Positions 10,133 to 21,435 of a stretch of DNA of 64,000 nucleotides are shown here, piece after piece. Source of the stretch: Isoetes taiwanensis. Lineage: Eukaryota; Streptophyta; Lycopodiopsida; Isoetales; Isoetaceae. Below the pieces are notes generated by a model. The model was not told the DNA's origin, ran no database searches, and saw nothing but the letters and a program-made list of their open reading frames with translations. Every line of letters starts with the position of its first letter. Position 1 is the stretch's first letter. The stretch lies in the NCBI GenBank assembly GCA_021234155.1, contig JAJEKV010000028.1, forward strand, positions 12,974,134 to 13,038,133, written 5' to 3'. The translations under genes were made by a program, and so were the position numbers.

Positions 10133-11231
10133 TTACTTCTCTTGGGATTTCTTGATAGGAATAATCGATGAAGTCGCTCTGCTGCTCCTTTGCAATCAGG
10201 CCTAGGAGCTCATCAATTCTAAGCCCCTCTTCTTGGCAATATGGAAGGTTGAGAATATCGTTTGCCAAGATGTATTCTTTCCCATCAATTACTATCGGGG
10301 ATAAAGCTGTGATGCCAATTGGAGGTTCGGTGGCACGCCTGATGTCGTCCTCGTGCCTGGCTATGTACCTCTCCATTCTTCTCGCTTTCCTGCTCTCCCA
10401 TTCCGGGTTTTCTTCCCCTAGCTGCTCGTAATCGTGCTCGATTTGCAGTGCTGGTACCCCTGATGTTATGCCATTGTACACGTACTCTGTTGATTCAATC
10501 TCATGGATTTGGCTCTGCTCCCTTCTTGTGTTGAGTGGCGCTAGGTCCAGGGGTTGGATCGAAGGTTCCCTGACCTTGTTGATGGCCCTGTACTGCATAA
10601 ATAAGGAGAGGGCTGCTTGTGCCAAAACATATCTGTGCCTGTTGGCCTTGCAACTCATGTAATCTGGCATGCTGCTTGTCCTGTCCCATAGCTGCCCTTT
10701 GACTCTAGATCCCCCCCCAATGGCTTGGCTCAGCGACTCTAAAGATACCCACTTCCCTCCCCTAGGTGGAAGGCTAACTTCCCATGGTAGTATGTGTTGG
10801 TCATACTGGCAAATTATATCAGTGTAGAAAGGGGTCCTACTCAGGGTTGCATGGAGGTCGAAGAGATGATCAAACACATGGAAGGCCTCTTCGGCAGGAA
10901 GATCACGGATGTGGTTGGCACTGTTGTACCATTGAATAAAGTTTGTGGGCGCCATTGAACAGAGATAGGTGTAGAAGATGGCTTGGAAGAACTGGCAAAA
11001 GCTTGGAAAATCGCCTAAGGCACTAAGAGCACTTTTGGTGAAGGAAAAATGGCAAATGAGGCCCCTTTTATAGACTATGGTCTGCCTCGGGTTCTGTGCA
11101 CAAGGGTTCTTGATCGAACGGACCTTTGTTCTAAGGCTATGGATGTCCAAATGAGCTAACATGAAGTGCAAATCTAAGCAAAGCAAGGCAAGAAACTCTA
11201 CATGGCAGTTTGTTGGGTCAATTTTGGACAA
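10086..11231 (-). CDS. Unrecognised 381-codon open frame
   Basis: An uninterrupted minus-strand frame of 381 codons, far longer than chance in this AT-rich setting. I do not recognise the family. Visible features are a hydrophobic, cysteine-bearing N-terminal part (FLALLCLDLHFMLAHLDIH), then FFQAIFYTYLCSMAPTNFIQ, where the M of SMAPTN is a plausible alternative start. After that come PFYTDIICQYDQHILPWEVS and PPRGGKWVSLESLSQAIGGG, an E/R-rich probable helix (WESRKARRMERYIARHEDD) and an acidic C-terminus (YCQEEGLRIDELLGLIAKEQ). The last ~17 codons (TPITWLKF...) lie in the inverted-repeat arm, so the natural end may have been replaced. Upstream, on its strand, lie the GC palindromic units. Un-inverting 7,395-11,680 would put it downstream of and in line with the H3-like frame. 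Confidence 0.6.
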   Translation of the reverse strand: MSKIDPTNCHVEFLALLCLDLHFMLAHLDIHSLRTKVRSIKNPCAQNPRQTIVYKRGLICHFSFTKSALSALGDFPSFCQFFQAIFYTYLCSMAPTNFIQWYNSANHIRDLPAEEAFHVFDHLFDLHATLSRTPFYTDIICQYDQHILPWEVSLPPRGGKWVSLESLSQAIGGGSRVKGQLWDRTSSMPDYMSCKANRHRYVLAQAALSLFMQYRAINKVREPSIQPLDLAPLNTRREQSQIHEIESTEYVYNGITSGVPALQIEHDYEQLGEENPEWESRKARRMERYIARHEDDIRRATEPPIGITALSPIVIDGKEYILANDILNLPYCQEEGLRIDELLGLIAKEQQSDFIDYSYQEIPREVTPITWLKFVIVKPIT

Positions 11232-11249
11232 TTCATGGTCAAACTAGGT

Positions 11250-11680
11250 CGACTCGGGCGCGAAAGGGCTCTGCGTTCATGAACGCAGACGCGTTTGGCA
11301 CGGAGTGATCGGAGTGGGTTGATTCCTAGGTGAAAAGAACATTTCTAAAGGTTATAAGATACTAAAATGCCTATTTTGATCGATTCTAGGCTAGCTAGCA
11401 ACTTATTTCATGCTAATTGGACATCTAAAAGTGTGAATTTGGCCGACTCGGGTCACTTCGCGCGAAAGGGCTCTGCGTTCGCGAACGCAGACGCGTTTGG
11501 CGCGGAGTGACCGGAGTGGCTTGATTTCAGCTACTTTTGGATGTTTTTAGCAAAAATTGAGTGCTGGACTGCATTTCTAGATGAATTGTAAACATTCTAA
11601 CATCTTTTTATGCTAAATTTGGGATCAATTTACCTTCAAATCAAAAGACTCGGGTCACCTCGCGCGAAAGGGCTCTGCGT
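11250..11680 (-). repeat. Two and a half GC-rich palindromic units spaced about 200 bp
   Basis: Units lie at about 11,250-11,325, 11,448-11,525 and 11,647-11,680. Each reads ACTCGGG(TCACTT)CGCGCGAAAGGGCT, CTGCGTTCGCGAACGCAG, then ACGCGTTTGGCGCGGAGTGA. The middle is a perfect palindrome in the second unit (TCTGCGTTCGCGAACGCAGA), and the flanks pair imperfectly, giving a ~75-bp stem. The third unit stops at CTGCGT, the palindrome centre, and continues as AAAAAAATAAC. Spacers of ~120 bp are AT-rich. Confidence 0.85.
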
Positions 11681-11699
11681 AAAAAAATAACTGTTGCTA

Positions 11700-13380
11700 G
11701 GTTTGGGCTAAAACTTTTACCATTAGTTCCAAGTTATCATCAAATGTTTTCCATGTTTGATATCTAGATTTCTACCTTGAGGATGAACTTCAAACACCAT
11801 ATTTCAAAGCTTCCCAAAGTTAAGAAAACAATGCAGGATGAACAAAGGAAAAATATGAAAAACTATGACTAATGAAGATCAAGATAGATTGCTATGTCGA
11901 TGCCAATTATTGGTCCACATAACCTCTTATTTATAAGTCAAGAACATCATAATCTTAATCAATTCTTTAGAATATGGTTCACATATACCACATTCTATAT
12001 GTTAACATTAGTCGTTTAGGGAGGATTGTCTATCTAAAGGGTGATATCGAAGCACAAAAACTAAGCAGTTAAGGGCTACTTTGAGTGTACGTGGACGTTC
12101 ACTTACACCTTTCAAAGGTTATCTTATAGACGATGAGAAGTCATATCATTATATGGGAACAAAATGAATAGAGCCAGTGCAAATAAATAGAGAAATTTTC
12201 TCCATCCACTTGGTCTAATGCTGGATCTATAAATAGTCCATGCTTATTTATATTCAAATCCTGTATATAATATATTATTCTGACATGAATTTGAGATATA
12301 TATTGCGAACAAAGGCTCGGATTTACAAAAATTATAGCCTATCATAAAAGATGGTCTATGTGTACTATGGTCCTACTTACACTACAACACTTTGGAGCAA
12401 CTATGCATTGACTAACTTTATAACAACGAGAGGTAAGTAGGCTTCTTCATTTCTTTTCTAATAAGACCACACCAAGAATCTCAACATCCCTTTTTATCAT
12501 ATATTGTACAATCATTTAAAAAGCTTATGGAAGCAATTTATGTAGAGCAATAAGTTAATATTTTTGATGAACTAGAAAAACAGGTACGGAAAGTCCTTTG
12601 ATCTATTTATTTATAGTCATGACTAAACTTTGTGATATTGTCCTCCATTCATCAATAACCATCACTAGCTAAATCATTGTTGAGTTTTAGACCTATAAGG
12701 GTGTAATCAACGCACTTTTGAACCTTTCAATGTGTTCATCCTGTTATATTAGATCTTGTTTAGATCTAGATAATGCATGATTATACCCTAGTTACACTAT
12801 ATTTAAGTTGATGGAGTAAATTCCTATATAAAGTTAACTAGAATGCATCATTTACTATCCTTATGAGACTTATAGATGGGGTTTATTGAAGCACTTTAAG
12901 CTATATTTTTATTGTGAATTCTGTAAAATAATTTCTTTAGCTAACAACAATACTAATATAACATCTGAACATAAATTCCTTGGACTATAGCTTGTATTGC
13001 TAAGAACTCATTGTCACAAAAACTAAGTCAAAACTTGTAATAGTAAGAGAGAAATAATTCTCAAACCTCATGCAGCATTTTTAAGCAAAATAGGGTCTGG
13101 CGACTTCAATTGACATCAAAACACTTATGCTAGAAAATTGAAGAATGCAGTTCTAAAGTGCTGTAAAAACTGCCAAATTCTCTAAAGTTCAAGCAATCAT
13201 ACCAACATAAAGATGAATCTGTGGTCATGAAATTCTCATAGGTCATTGAGAATCAAGTGAAGACTTAAAGAGCACTGGTATATTTTAAAATTAAAATTTC
13301 TCTTGTGAGATATATAAGTTTAAGTGGCCATATTCCCGAGTCATCTCAACTGCAAAATGGAGCAAACGATCTGGAAAAAA
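11700..13380. other. AT-rich stretch without recognisable genes
   Basis: About 1.7 kb of AT-rich sequence between the palindromic units and a SINE. I see no long frame, RNA gene, LTR end or repeat in it. Confidence 0.5.
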
Positions 13381-13384
13381 AAAA

Positions 13385-13530
13385 AAAGGTGTCACGCAAA
13401 AAAGAATAGAATAGAATAGAATAGAATAATTTTTTTAACGTCCACGGAGACCAATAGGTCATGGGTCCCATACAATGGGCTAGTACAATTATTACTACTA
13501 GGATTAAAAAACCCCTGCCTCGAAAGGTTT
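13385..13530 (-). mobile_element. SINE 3' part with (TCTAT)n tail, minus strand
   Basis: On the minus strand the sequence ends ATTGGTCTCCGTGGACGTTA, then A-rich, then (TATTC)n, seen on the plus strand as (ATAGA)n at about 13,405-13,428. The same 3' end occurs at 8,110-8,172. Only the 3' ~140 bases are clearly alignable. Confidence 0.6.
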
Positions 13531-13968
13531 TCAAGGGAAAAACCTTTGCAGTAATGATGATACTAGACAAACGGAGATAATGACTACTGAGGGCTCAGTA
13601 ATTGCAGACGTTTATCTAGAACCTCAAGTATGTATAATGCCAAGTCATGCACAGATGGTGCTCTGAGAAGTTGTGGAAGTTGTTGAGAAAAACGGTAAAT
13701 CATTGTTAGCAATCCAAAAAGGGGCTCAAATTCGCAAAGAATATCCAGACATTCTAGATAATCAAAGACAACCAGACTATATATTATTTTGAACTTACCT
13801 AATTTATGTTGCTACACCTAGATTATCTATTATCAAATGGATCATATTGGGCCAATCTTATAAGAACTTGCAGATGTGAAAATAATATGCACGAAACAGT
13901 CGGCAAAGATAGCAAATTGGGCAAGAATTATACCCCATAGAGAAAGAAATCCAACGGCCTCACGCACT

Positions 13969-14068
13969 ATAATGAGAATTTTGTAATCAATGACAATGAT
14001 ACCTTTAGATCGACTATGATATATTCTGAGAAGGTATCATTGTCGTTGATTACAAAAATTCTTATTAT
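13969..14068. repeat. Near-perfect 100-bp hairpin
   Basis: The left arm (13,969-14,005, ATAATGAGAATTTTGTAATC ... ATACCTT) pairs with 14,031-14,068 (AAGGTATC ... TCTTATTAT) with only about three differences. The loop is ~25 bases. It could be a small foldback MITE or a hairpin-RNA locus. Confidence 0.8.
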
Positions 14069-14497
14069 ATGGTATGAAATTCACTGTCTGCCATGAAATG
14101 CCCGCCAAAATTGTTGCGGCCATAGCTGGCGTTTTCTCTACCTTTAGACAAAGAAGATCATGCATACTCTGCATTTTGAAATAACAGAGTTGGGTTCATA
14201 TTGAGCTTTTTGATGTTATTTTAAAGCCTACCTAACTCTATTGAAGGTGGTCCACAATATTGAATGGTACAAGAATCTTTAGAATAAAAGCCACAAATGT
14301 GACGTAGCAAAAAGATATTTTCATTGTCAAGAAGAATATGGTCCATAATGGATCTCTCTACGATCCATATGGTCCATATGGTCTTTCTATCTATTTATCT
14401 ATCTATCTACGATGCTTCCAATTATCACAACTTGTTAAAAACAAAATATTTGAAATGGCTACCTCATATTCATGCCAATACATGGTACACACATTCA

Positions 14498-16646
14498 CAC
14501 CAATAACATGGTTAAAATTGTGATTGTCAAACCAATAACATAATTAAAACTTGCATCAATAGCAAGTTTTTGCTTGGAGATCTTGACATCCAATATGATT
14601 TCCAACCTAACTTAGTCGGATATGACATAAAGGCTATGAATTCTGCACTATATATTTTCGAGGCCCTATGGAAATTGGTATTTGTTGTCTACTTCAGAAG
14701 GCATACAAAGTGCATATTATTGCTATTGAAACCACATATTTGTGCATTCAACATATCAGTATCTTGTATTAACATTTTCTATTGAAGACTAACATTTTCT
14801 TCTCTCTCTCTCTCTCTCTCTCTAAAACCGCCCTTTAATATCTTGCAACTCATATATCTATTATGCATTATTCAAAGGATTAAAGCCGCACTCACTACCC
14901 ATACATATTTCAAAAAACATATTCGCTTTCTCTTTAGCTTCATAAACAAATAGGTTAGTGTCGACTTTTATGCACCAAACTTCTATATATCAGGAAGCAA
15001 TATCAATTCCAAAACCACATATTGTGGCTTCATCTTGTTGTTTCTGAGTAATCCATAGTGCCCAACAGCAAAAGACAATTTTGAGCTTTATGGTTCATTT
15101 CAATCTACACAAAGACAAATTTGCAATTTTACAAACCACACTTACTACCTATAACAACTAAGAGTTCAGGTGAAACCTTTAGGTTCACAGAGCCATCACA
15201 TGGCATAGCATTGACAGTCATTACTCCGCACAAGCTCCAATTTCTAATCTGCAAAACAAGTGCCCAATGTCATTGGACATACATAGAAGCTTGGAATACA
15301 TTTCATATATAAAAGGCACTTGGAATCAGGAAGCAATATCAATTCCAAAGATTTCCAGACCACATATTGTGGCTTCATCTTGTTGTTTCTGAGTAATTCC
15401 ATAGCGCCCAGCAGCAAAAGACAATTTTGAGCTTTATGATTCATAATCTACACAAAGATAACTTTGCAATTTTACAAAGAACACTTACTACCTATAATAA
15501 CTAAGAGTTCATGTGAAACCTTTAGGTTCACAGAGCCATAACATGCCATAGCATTGATAGTCATTAACTCCATACAAGCTCCAATTCCTAATCTCAAAAC
15601 AAGTGTCGAATGTCATTAAACAAACATAGAAGCTTGGAACACATTTCATATATAAAAAGAACACCCAATCCCTAAAATCCATTGTTGGAATGCTAAAACA
15701 AGAAGTTGTCTCATAAACCTAATGATTGCAAATAAACAGTCACGATAAACCTTATCAATATCATAGAATCCAGCCTTTATTGCTGCAACAATGTCAGCAA
15801 CAACTTGAATGCCATAAGAAGATTGTCTATTCACTGTGCGCACTGGGTCAGGTTTTGTGGGAAGAAATTAATGGAAGACAAGAAATAGCCCATCACTTTT
15901 TTGGGCTTTAACACTAGAGTTGTCCCCTGATGGACCATAAATAGTTCATTTATACAATTCACTTTAAAATTCATATAAAATCAATGGCATAAAATTCAGT
16001 TAAACTCTTTCTAGATGTTAATATGTAGCAGTCATGTTGCACATGAAAAATAGTTAAAAATGCATATACCCCCCAAAATTGAAAGTACACTTAGATGAAT
16101 CAAGGGGGGGTCAAGTGAAGTTTGCTTCATGTTTACATATTGTAAAACTGTCTCAATAGAAGGATTTATTTATTTATTTATTTATTTTCATTATAATGGT
16201 GTTTTTCTATTCTATTCTACACGAGATAAGGATGAATACACAAAAAAACCTTGCTTCAATCATAAGTCTAGGAAGGAAGATATAGTCAGTCAAACATGAC
16301 AGGGTCAAAACAAATTTCTGTCTTCTGTGGACCAATAATAGTTCCCACAAAGCTGTTTCAATTAGAATTCTACAACTTTTGCATGAAAATAGTTTTTTAC
16401 TTGAACTTTGGCATATAAGTAGGGACTAATTGCTTCATGCATAAAAAATATTTGTTGGCCAGTAATGTAAAGGTTCAACTTTGACTTAATTGACGTTTAT
16501 TTTGTTAAATTTGAAGGAAATTTATTGAAATAATATGTCATTGCAAAAATCATATATGAATGCTTGTATGGATATGAGACCAATGCAAAAAAAGTAAAGA
16601 AAAAGAGAAAAAGGCATAATCGTGATAATCAAGAAAGGTCTTGACA
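14498..16646 (-). repeat. Right arm of the very long inverted repeat, with internal tandem duplication
   Basis: This is the reverse complement of the left arm at 7,509-10,132. It carries its own changes: a (TC)n run at 14,802-14,823, a (TTTA)n run near 16,165-16,186 where the left arm has poly(A), and a direct duplication of about 335 bp. The duplicated units start with the phrase TCAGGAAGCAATATCAATTC at about 14,991 and again at 15,327. Without that extra copy the arm is ~1.8-2.0 kb. A minus-strand frame with RQSSYGIQVVADIVAAIKAG (15,843-15,646) is also partly readable in the left arm; I do not recognise it. Confidence 0.83.
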
Positions 16647-16982
16647 AAAAATGATGAAGGAAAACAGGTTCCAAACACATTAATTTCTAAGAAATGGTGC
16701 GAGAGCTTTCCTGACCGTAATCCATCAGGCTGAAACCAAAATCGGCATCTTGAAAAGCACGGCAACTAAACTCGTGCAAATACAGCAACAGAAGGACTAG
16801 CATTCATACATCTTTTAAGCAAAAAAGAAAAGCTTCAATATTACAGTAATTGTCTTCTAGATCTGCGTGTGTCAAAGAAGGTAATTCCGACCAAAAACGA
16901 GTGAATGCAGAAGATTGGAATTTCAAAAGACATGATATGACATTAACAAAAAGCTATGCCATTCTGGACAGAAAGATTTGAG

Positions 16983-17664
16983 GAACTAAGTGCAACGATA
17001 GACAGGTCTGAGCTCTGAAGGCTGCATCCTTCTTCCTTTAAGATATGCGGATTGTAACGGAATACTTCCATTGAAATAACTTCCTGCAAGATCAAGAACT
17101 TCTAAATAGGGCGGTTCACCTAGCTCCTCTGGCAGAGGACCAAAAGGACCAAAGTTAAATTCATATGAGCTGAAATATTGTAGCTCTTGAAGCTTAGAAA
17201 AACCTGCTGGAAATAAGAACGAAAAATAGATTGGCTCCAATATCTAGTACTTGAAGCTTTGTAAGATTGGCTATGGCTGCAGGAAGAGGGCCTGACAGAT
17301 TGCTGTCAGTGAGATTGAGGAACTTGAGAGAAGAAAAAAAACCTAAATTCTTAGAATGCAAATAAAGGCTTGTTACTGCTCCATTGGTGCAGATTACTCC
17401 GACCCATTTGCATGGAGAAGAGTCTAAGCTTTTCCATGTTGCAAGATTGCCAACTTCGTCCTTTAATCCCTGTTTAAGAGCCAACAATGCTTCTTTCTCT
17501 TGTGCAAGATCCGCAAGACATGAGGACATCAAAAGCCCGAGAAAACCTGGTATTAAGATCATACTTTTTGTGGCCATTTCCATATCCCCAGAAAGAAAAC
17601 AGAGACAAGAAAGGGAGAAGAAGGAAGAGAAGGGACAACAAAACAGAGCTACTTGGTTATGCAA
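16983..17664 (-). pseudogene. LRR receptor-kinase N-terminal fragment, frameshifted
   Basis: This is the extracellular start of a plant leucine-rich-repeat receptor kinase. It shows a hydrophobic signal-like segment (MILIPGFLGLLMSSCLADLA), an LRRNT_2 cap (EKEALLALKQGLKDEVGNLA, then W..LDSSPCKWVGVICTNGA), and LRRs FLNLTDSNLSGPLPAAIANL and LQVLDIGANLF. After a frameshift near 17,215 it continues as GPLPEELGEPPYLEVLDLAG with SYFNGSIP. The wording of the last repeat resembles the TDR/PXY-like class, but assignment within LRR kinases is weak. It stops at 16,983 without transmembrane or kinase domains, so it is a truncated gene fragment. Its borders with repeats suggest capture or decay. Confidence 0.85.
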
Positions 17665-17689
17665 TGTGGAAATGATTTGTTGAAGAAAT

Positions 17690-18119
17690 GGTTTTGGCTA
17701 CTTCAGCATTGTGCATATCTCGCCATAGTTGGGAGGGAAGATCGCTGGGGATAAGTTCTGTATAGGCTAGAATTGCAAGGAAGGTTGTAGGCTTGGTTAG
17801 GCTGGCGTGCTAAAAATCAATTATTTTTCCTCAAATACTCCATTTTTATATATCAAATAAATCATTTAATATACCCCATACAACGGATTGCAATTCATGA
17901 ACGATATGCTTACAACTCTTCTTTTACATTCTAAGATTTTCAAAAATGGCACTTCCCATGTCTATACATTCCCCTCTGCCTTATCTCATGTCTGGGCTTT
18001 ATCTGACAACTCTTTCGTTCAACTTCATGGTTCACTTACTACCACGATTAAATATGTTATTCCTCTATTCATCATCATTTTCTTCATTATCTATAAGATG
18101 GATAACATTGTTCAATCTT
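17690..18119. other. Spacer without recognisable features
   Basis: About 430 bases following the LRR fragment's 5' end. It is AT-rich with short accidental frames and no promoter element I would defend. Confidence 0.4.
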
Positions 18120-18344
18120 GGTAACACACTAGTTCTTTAGCAATGTGGTCTCGAGTTCGAGACCGCCCAGAATCGCACTCGGTACTGTTGGGGGTCAAAT
18201 CCCAACAGACGCAATGTAAGATGGTTGGGGGGCAGGGCCCAACCAAGCAATGTAGTGTGGTGTGTGGTCACATGTCCAGTTGGATGCTGCCTAGTGGCGT
18301 GACGTTAAAAACTCTATCTATCTATCTATCTATCTATCTCTAAA
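18120..18344 (+). mobile_element. tRNA-derived SINE with (CTAT)n tail
   Basis: A polymerase III B-box-like GAGTTCGAGACC is at about 18,152. It is followed by a GGGGGTCAAATCCC segment, a GTGGTCACATG segment and the 3' end CTAGTGGCGTGACGTTAAAA, then (CTAT)n to 18,340. The 3' end recurs at 28,020 (CTAGTGGCGTGACATTAAAA). An A box is not clear. The simple-repeat tail in place of poly(A) is shared with the related copies. Confidence 0.65.
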
Positions 18345-19182
18345 TATAAATGCTTAACCTGAATACTTCGTTCCACTAAGTGCTTTCTTATACTCCCAAG
18401 AACTTTTTCAAGGCTATCACCGACTATTCTAGCCATAATCCTAGGGCCAACAACTTTGGTTTTAGACCTCAAGTAGGACCATGATGTAATCATGACATTT
18501 CCTTCTACGTCATACATCTGCTATTTACACATGAGCTCCAAATCCAACTATCATATCGATCTTAATTTATAACCATATCTAAGAACTCAAAACTTGTCTT
18601 ACAACCACCTTGTGGTAACCTTATCCAACCATAGCCTGAATGCTATCAACTTAACAACCTATTGTTATTTTACCACTGGATACCAGTATATGGATGTTAT
18701 TTTAGCTTCAAAAGACGCACCTAACATCACATCAAGAATCTTATTCCTCTGATATGATGAGATAAACCTTCCTTGAATATCATAGGCATTATATGTCATG
18801 CACAGCTTATTCCAAATTTTCTTGCCACCAGAGTATACTACTAGGAGATCACATCTACACTATAAGGAGTACCAAAAGTGAAACGCAATACCTGTACATT
18901 AATCTCCCTCAAGCATCACTTCCATGCCATGAGCACATTGGAAACCTAAATAAAAGTTAGCCCTTTGATGAAGCACATTTTTCTAGCTTATTTGCTTTGC
19001 AGGATAGAAAATCAACCAGGATTATAGAAATATCATGTAATCAACTTTACATACCTTCATAAAACAATTAGTCACGCCTCCTCTGAGGCCGTCATCTCCA
19101 CATTTATTCAACTGAATACTATTAGTATAATCCAACAACCTCAACTTGAATCTAAACTTTGCTATACACCCAAGGATCCAAC
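18345..19182 (-). other. Degenerate leader of a minus-strand LTR element
   Basis: About 840 bases with no usable frame, lying inward of the minus-strand primer-binding site at 19,183-19,198. This is where an LTR element's leader and gag would be expected, but decay is too great to identify coding. Confidence 0.35.
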
Positions 19183-19198
19183 TATGCTCTGATACCAA
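19183..19198 (-). other. iMet primer-binding site, minus strand
   Basis: On the minus strand this reads TTGGTATCAGAGCATAG, a plant iMet-tRNA PBS. The adjoining LTR edge would be TGACGGGCTTGG at 19,202, read on the plus strand, extending rightwards. Confidence 0.75.
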
Positions 19199-19201
19199 CT
19201 A

Positions 19202-20880
19202 TGACGGGCTTGGCCAGTTAACCTTTATGATAACTGAGGATCCCATAAATCTCGACCATTAGATCTACTTAAGCCTAAAAACTTAAGAAATCAACTCATG
19301 CATCCGCAACAATAACACTTAGGTAAAGAATTTAATCTTTATCTCAATATTCCAAGGTCCCAAAAACTATTCCCCCATAACCAATAATAATATTCTCACG
19401 CTACATCCATGAACTTAGTAATTATAGCTTCAAGCCAGTTCTTATAATAATCAACAAGTTTATTTATTTGCAATCCAATTGCTACTCTCACCTTCCCGAA
19501 GCGTGGCTACACTCCGGAGCCTCTTGCATATCTGCTTACACCATCAACAACGGAGCTAGTCACAAGGACTAAGTGGGCATCGAGGTTCTAAGAAATGCCT
19601 AAGCATCAACAACATAATGCATCCATCCAGAAACAATAACTTAACCTTACCATAGCCTCGCCCCTGAAACTCAAGTTAGTATTCCATACAAGCATGTCCC
19701 ACAATGCACAATTCACCTATGAATATCCACTACATACTACAACCATTGCAATTCAATACAAGACGTCCCAATTAACATAATAAAAACTTAGCAACCATGG
19801 CAACATAGACAACAACCAATATTCCTCTGGCTCTGAGCATGGTCAACTCGGCTGATCAGGCCAATGACATAGAGGCGGGGTAAACCACGTGTGTACACAC
19901 CCATCCACGCTGCATCCAGCATTGGAGGACCACAACTGTGCAAGACGACATATCCTAAGGTACCAACGCCCGATGTTCCAAATAAACCATTCACATATCA
20001 CCGTGCAATAACCGCGAGTCTAGACCATCACACCTAGACTCCGGCCCCAGAGGATTATATCACAGAGCATTCCAATATATTATAGCACTTTGCATAAAAA
20101 TATATCATAGCATATTCTAACACGGGATTCTCGATGTCAACCAAATTGTGTAGCAAACCATAATGCCATATTAGTGGGTAACCAAACACACCATGATACA
20201 TTCCAAAAACATGCTTTTAACAATAATCCATGCATGGATAATTGTACTTTTACTAAGCCAACCAAATCAAAGATATAATAAATCATAATTCCTTTAATTA
20301 AATGCAAACATTAACAACAAGCTACATTGCCAATAGTAAGTATCATCCCATGCTCCTAGAATGATTAAATCACCGACATGATATACCTTTAAGGACCAAC
20401 AACTTAAGACAATTTAATAACATCATCTAACCATAATACAATTATATGTGTTAAACTCATCAATTTTTCAGCTAGTCAGAATCAATCTCCACTTTATGAT
20501 TATATAAAAACCACAGATGATAATCTAAAACACTACATTTCCTTCTCTTTTACATTCAAGAATCTATCTTTGATTATGTTAATTCAATTCAGATCATGCC
20601 TCAATCCATTAAATCTACAAACCATTATCAAAGCTCATTAAGCTTTCCCAAAACTACGTCAACCAAAACATAGACATCACAAGAACCCCATGTGTAAGAC
20701 TTGGGTGCGACTTTTTTTAAGTTTTTTCGATCTATGTTTTCGTGTTTTTTTGTAAGGAATATTCGTGTATTCCTCTTAATCCATACTCTAATATGGAAAT
20801 AAAATTGGCAGGAATCTTCATTTTTATATAATATCTTCAACACTTTACACCAAAAATTTGATGTTGCCTGCTAGTTTTCT
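19202..20880 (-). repeat. Probable degraded 5' LTR (minus-strand element), right end unknown
   Basis: AT-rich sequence with no coding potential follows the minus-strand PBS and starts with TG. I could not find a matching far edge or a second LTR. The extent is a guess bounded by the next SINE. Confidence 0.35.
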
Positions 20881-20889
20881 AGATATACA

Positions 20890-21167
<278 letters not shown>

Positions 21168-21435
21168 ACTTTTGAAGAATTTAATTGACACCTAAAATCA
21201 TTGCCAGTGTAGCATCCGTCAATACTGCTTGAATCACCTCCTTGTTATCTTTTGGATTATGTCCCAATACCTTGTTGTAGACATAACACATGTGTTTGCA
21301 GAGGAGAAATCTACCCTTGCAGTCGCGTTTCACGAATTTTGGACAACTACATCTAGGGTTTGCACTAATCTCAATCTTGTAAATGTTGGTATCTCTTCTG
21401 AGCTCAAAAATTACATGCTTTCCGCATGTGATAAT

